A stretch of 8,688 nucleotides of DNA from Acidimicrobiia bacterium (GTDB lineage Bacteria > Actinomycetota > Acidimicrobiia > Acidimicrobiales > Acidimicrobilacustridaceae), in NCBI GenBank assembly GCA_016462055.1, contig JAEMTX010000023.1, positions 2,009 to 10,696 on the forward strand, written 5' to 3'. The notes under the pieces were generated by a model. The model worked only from the letters and a program-made list of their open reading frames with translations, made no database searches and was not told the DNA's origin. Made by a program: the position numbers and the translations under genes. This document shows positions 6,100-8,688 of the stretch, piece by piece (the stretch's first letter is position 1; every line of letters starts with the position of its first letter).

Positions 6100-7293
6100 T
6101 TAGTGAGATGGGGTGAATCTGACAGGCATTGACTCGGGCCCGCTAATGAAATTCGAAGCGCGAAATTCAAGACGATCGTTCGTTGCCAAAGAAATATCGG
6201 GCAGACGTCGCAGCAACTCTTCGAACATGATCTTGAGTTCGAGACGGGCGAGTGATGCGCCGAGGCAGAAGTGGGGTCCAAAACCAAAGGCAAGGTGCGG
6301 GTTGGGATTCCTTCGAACGTCGAGTTGGTCGGGTTTGTCGAACACCCTCTTGTCGCGATTTGCTGATGGGTAGAACAACATCACCTGATCGCCTTCACGT
6401 AGCGATTGACCGCGCAGTTCAACGGGCACAGTGACGGTGCGGGCCATGTTCTTGATGGGCGACACCCATCGGAGCAGTTCTTCGACCCCGGTCTCAATGA
6501 GTTCGGGCGTTTTCGCAAGAATGTCACGCTGATCGGGAAACTCCAGCAACGCGAGCATCCCGCAGGTGATGACATGACGGCTGGTTTCATCCCCACCGAT
6601 GAGGATGAGGAGAGTCTCACTAACGATTGACTCGTCGTCGAGGCGATTGCCATCGATCTCCGCGTTGACAAGAGTGCTGATGAGGTCATCTTGAGGCGCA
6701 CGTGACCGGCGATCGGCGATGACTTGCAACTGATATTCGCGAAACTGAATGCCAGCATCCATCGCGGCCAGTTGCACCTCGGTAGTGGGAGTTCCTGTGG
6801 TGCCGCGGATCATGTCATCGGACCAGCGCAGGAGATCGTCGTAGGCGTCGGGTTCGAAACCGAGCATGTCGGCAATGAGGAGCAAGGGGAGTGGCGCGGC
6901 GATATCCCAAACGAAATCGCACTCGCCTTTGGCTTCGACCTTGTCGATGAGGTTGGTGCAAATTGTGCGGATTGTCTCGGCGTGACCCTGGACCTTCTTC
7001 GGCGTGAATCCGCGATTCACCAGCGACCGACGTCGTTGGTGCTCTGGATTATCCATTGAGATCATCATTGGGAGGGGTTGACCATGCGGTCGCGGTGATC
7101 GTGATGACGAAAACGTCTTCGCGTCTTTCTCGATGGCGAGCACATCGTCGTAGCGGGTGATTCCCCAAACCTGATTGGGTTCATCCCAGTACACAGGGGC
7201 GTTCTCGCGCATCCATTCCCACTGCTCGTAGGGCTGTCGGGCGTACCACTCCCCGTCGAGCAGGTCGATGTCATCCCTCGTGTCGTGTTTCAT
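6100..7293 (-). CDS. Cytochrome P450 (CYP142/CYP125-like)
   Basis: A complete 397-residue soluble bacterial cytochrome P450. The I-helix oxygen-activation motif is G-G-D-E-T (233-237), the K-helix E-x-x-R is Glu272 to Arg275, and the heme-binding loop is F-G-F-G-P-H-F-C-L-G with Cys343 as thiolate ligand. D-N-P-E-H-Q-R-R-R (81-89) is the conserved C-helix heme-propionate contact. The segment from about 284 (N-M-A-R-T) through F-Y-P-S-A-N-R-D and V-R-R-N-P-N-P-H-L-A-F resembles mycobacterial CYP142 and CYP125, which oxidise the cholesterol side chain; this is memory-based and only suggests a steroid- or terpenoid-like substrate. Electrons must come from a ferredoxin and reductase encoded elsewhere, since none is in the window. 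The ATG at 7293 has a G-rich ribosome binding site at 7297-7303. It leads a two-gene unit with NTF2-3. Confidence 0.95.
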   Translation of the reverse strand: MKHDTRDDIDLLDGEWYARQPYEQWEWMRENAPVYWDEPNQVWGITRYDDVLAIEKDAKTFSSSRSPRPHGQPLPMMISMDNPEHQRRRSLVNRGFTPKKVQGHAETIRTICTNLIDKVEAKGECDFVWDIAAPLPLLLIADMLGFEPDAYDDLLRWSDDMIRGTTGTPTTEVQLAAMDAGIQFREYQLQVIADRRSRAPQDDLISTLVNAEIDGNRLDDESIVSETLLILIGGDETSRHVITCGMLALLEFPDQRDILAKTPELIETGVEELLRWVSPIKNMARTVTVPVELRGQSLREGDQVMLFYPSANRDKRVFDKPDQLDVRRNPNPHLAFGFGPHFCLGASLARLELKIMFEELLRRLPDISLATNDRLEFRASNFISGPESMPVRFTPSH

Positions 7294-7554
7294 GTCTCCC
7301 CCCGGAGCGGCTGCGCTGGAGCGCTTCCGTGTTCGGACGCTACCGGCTCTGGGGGGAACGACGCGTTGTTATGCCGGTTCTTCGATTCGGCCGTCGGGAT
7401 GGCGAGCAAATCGAGATCGATCGAGAGGGTGTACTGGTCCGTCGACGGCCCAGGGCCAACCGCCAGACCCAGTGCGTTGATAGTCAAGGAAGGTCTGACG
7501 AAGGCCGACTTCATCGGTCATGACGAAAGCGTACGGGATCGCACGCGTGATCAG
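7294..7554. promoter_or_regulatory. Intergenic region upstream of the P450, downstream of the helicase gene
   Basis: These 261 bases hold no supportable gene. They should contain the promoter of the P450 unit, read on the minus strand, and the end of the helicase transcript. The P450 ribosome binding site, a run of G followed by AG, is at 7297-7303 on the minus strand. A 14-base near-palindrome lies at 7357-7370 and an 8-base palindrome CACGCGTG at 7542-7549. A minus-strand TTGACT exists around 7480 but has no -10 at the right distance. A plus-strand reading frame at 7371-7523 has no convincing ribosome binding site or recognisable sequence. Confidence 0.45.
7357..7370. repeat. Near-palindrome AACGACGCGTTGTT, candidate operator
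   Basis: The arms AAC and GTT flank a perfect ACGCGT centre, with one mismatched pair (AACnACGCGTnGTT). It lies 64-77 bases before the P450 start codon, where a repressor operator for the P450 unit could be. The size and symmetry suit a dimeric TetR-like regulator, but no regulator gene is in the window and a palindrome this short can arise by chance. Confidence 0.25.
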
Positions 7555-8688
7555 TCAGCGTTCGAAACGCTCGAAGCGCTCACGACGGGGGACAACCTTG
7601 CGCCCCTTGATGGTGGTTTTCTTCATTGCTTTTATGATGTCGTCGGCCGACTTCTCGGGCACTTCAACAAGCGAGAACTTGTCACCGATCTCGATCGATC
7701 CGATTTGTTTGCCGGCAAGACCAGTTTCGCCGGTGATTGCTCCAACAAGATCTCCGGGACGAATCTGAGAAGATCGACCGATCGGGAAATACAGGCGAGT
7801 CGAATCGACGCCGATAGAGCGGTCTTTCCCCTTCTTTCCCTTCTTTTCGTAGTCTCCGCGTTCTCCGCGTTCGGATCGACCAGATCGACCGTCGCGATCG
7901 GGACGGTCATTCTTGCGGTCCTTCGAACGACGGATCTCGACCTCTGGAATTTCGACTTCGTCTTCTTTGCCGGTGGTGCTCTCGTGTGTGAGTTTCACCG
8001 CTGCGAGAGCAACATCGAAGAGATCGAACTCATCGGTGAGTGATTCGACAATCGATCGATAACGATCGAGATCGTCGTCAAGCAATGTTTCGCGCAACGT
8101 TCCGAGAGTGAGTTCCATACGCCGATTGCGGAGATCGGAGATCGTTGGGACTTTCTCAATCGCGATCTTGTCGCCAGTGACACGTTGAATGTTCTCGAGC
8201 AAACGATGTTCGCGAGGTTCGGCGAGGGTAATAGCGACGCCTTCGCGTCCGGCTCTTCCGACACGACCGATTCGATGGACATAGGACTCAGGAGCGGAGG
8301 GCACGTCGTAATTGACCACATGGGTGAGATGGTCGATGTCGAGGCCACGAGCGGCGACGTCTGTAGCGATGAGGAGGTCAGCGTTGCCACTCCGAACCCG
8401 AGCCATAACCCGGTCGCGTCCTTCTTGGTTCATGCCTCCGTGGAGTGCTTCGGCGCGGTAACCGCGTCCGTTGAGGGTTTCTGTGAGTTGATCAACTTCG
8501 TGACGAGTTCGGCAGAACACGATCGCTGCGGTGGGGGACTCGACGTCAAGAATGCGTCCGAGTGCGGCGGACTTATGGGAGCGGGGCACGATAAATGCGA
8601 GTTGTCGTACCAGCGGAGCATCGCCTTTTGCGACAACGGGCGCTTCGATGCGAATTGTCGTGGGGTTCGTCAGATGACGACGAGCAAG
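7555..8688 (-). CDS. deaD: DEAD-box ATP-dependent RNA helicase, DeaD/CsdA type, C-terminal part (cut by window end)
   Basis: The frame runs open to the right edge, giving 377 visible residues; the N-terminal ATPase domain with the Walker A and DEAD motifs lies outside. The visible part opens in the loop joining the two RecA-like domains. The second RecA domain shows motif IV (V-F-C-R-T-R, about 57-62), L-H-G-G-M-N-Q, motif V (A-T-D-V-A-A-R-G-L-D, 108-117) and motif VI (H-R-I-G-R-V-G-R, 138-145, with Val where Thr is most common). A charged, Arg/Lys/Asp/Gly-rich linker follows at about 252-295. A DbpA/CsdA-type RNA-binding domain ends the protein (about 298-377), with R-L-Y-F-P-I-G, G-D-L-V-G-A-I and G-x-I-E-I. 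Such helicases unwind short RNA duplexes in ribosome assembly, RNA decay and cold adaptation. The protein ends in a duplicated E-R-F tail. A GTG at 8589 lies inside the domain and is not the start. Confidence 0.93.
   Translation of the reverse strand, partial: LARRHLTNPTTIRIEAPVVAKGDAPLVRQLAFIVPRSHKSAALGRILDVESPTAAIVFCRTRHEVDQLTETLNGRGYRAEALHGGMNQEGRDRVMARVRSGNADLLIATDVAARGLDIDHLTHVVNYDVPSAPESYVHRIGRVGRAGREGVAITLAEPREHRLLENIQRVTGDKIAIEKVPTISDLRNRRMELTLGTLRETLLDDDLDRYRSIVESLTDEFDLFDVALAAVKLTHESTTGKEDEVEIPEVEIRRSKDRKNDRPDRDGRSGRSERGERGDYEKKGKKGKDRSIGVDSTRLYFPIGRSSQIRPGDLVGAITGETGLAGKQIGSIEIGDKFSLVEVPEKSADDIIKAMKKTTIKGRKVVPRRERFERFER

Noticed and set aside
5619..6293. Minus-strand frame of 224 codons covering NTF2-3 and the P450 3' end in another register
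   Set aside because: It overlaps two well-supported genes on the same strand in a different frame and shows no conserved motif.
7371..7523. Small plus-strand frame of 50 codons in the gap between the P450 and the helicase
   Set aside because: The only G-rich stretch is too far from the ATG to be a good ribosome binding site, the C-terminal half looks random, and the product matches nothing I know.
7541..7554. GATC-flanked palindrome after the helicase stop as a terminator
   Set aside because: The arms are out of register by one base and no T run follows on the minus strand.
7285..8043. Long plus-strand reading frame of about 250 codons across the P450 upstream region and the helicase 3' end
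   Set aside because: Most of it is antisense to the clearly coding helicase RNA-binding domain and linker, the translation has no recognisable motif, and it overlaps the P450 start.
8041..8080. Dense GATC/CGATCG tetramers in the helicase gene
   Set aside because: They fall in Asp/Arg/Ile-rich coding sequence (GAT, CGA and ATC codons), which explains them without a regulatory or origin function.

Overview
The window looks like a piece of an actinobacterial chromosome, perhaps an environmental Acidimicrobiia-type lineage. This is an inference from three things: a GC content that looks like the mid-50s percent by eye, frequent GTG/TTG starts, and tightly packed accessory genes for oxidation of hydrophobic or carbonyl substrates (a P450, an SDR, several SnoaL/NTF2-like proteins). 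No rRNA, tRNA, CRISPR array, insertion sequence or phage gene was seen.

Layout. The left edge (2-463, +) is a small membrane protein ending in a SHOCT module. Three short transcription units follow. Unit A (minus, 1621 to 486) is an SDR dehydrogenase followed, with an ATGA overlap, by a SnoaL-type NTF2-like protein. Unit B (plus, 1707 to 5649) is divergent from A. It holds a class II aldolase/adducin-fold protein, a single-subunit molybdopterin (bis-MGD type) oxidoreductase, a second NTF2-like protein and a Mug-type mismatch uracil-DNA glycosylase. Unit C (minus, 7293 to 5653) is a CYP142/CYP125-like cytochrome P450 followed by a third NTF2-like protein; it converges on unit B with only 3 bases between stop codons. 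The right edge (minus, 7555 to beyond 8688) is the C-terminal part of a DeaD/CsdA-type DEAD-box RNA helicase, cut by the window end.

How it may work together. Each unit puts an NTF2-like protein directly behind a redox enzyme (SDR, Mo enzyme, P450). This suggests one catabolic or modification pathway in which the oxidoreductases oxidise a substrate and the cone-shaped NTF2 proteins hydrate, isomerise or bind intermediates. The P450 resembles steroid side-chain oxidases, so a steroid or terpenoid substrate is a reasonable guess but is not shown by the sequence. The two most unusual points are a cytoplasmic Mo enzyme with Asp where formate dehydrogenases carry Sec/Cys, and a DNA-repair glycosylase attached to the end of a metabolic operon. 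The helicase and the SHOCT protein look like unrelated flanking genes.
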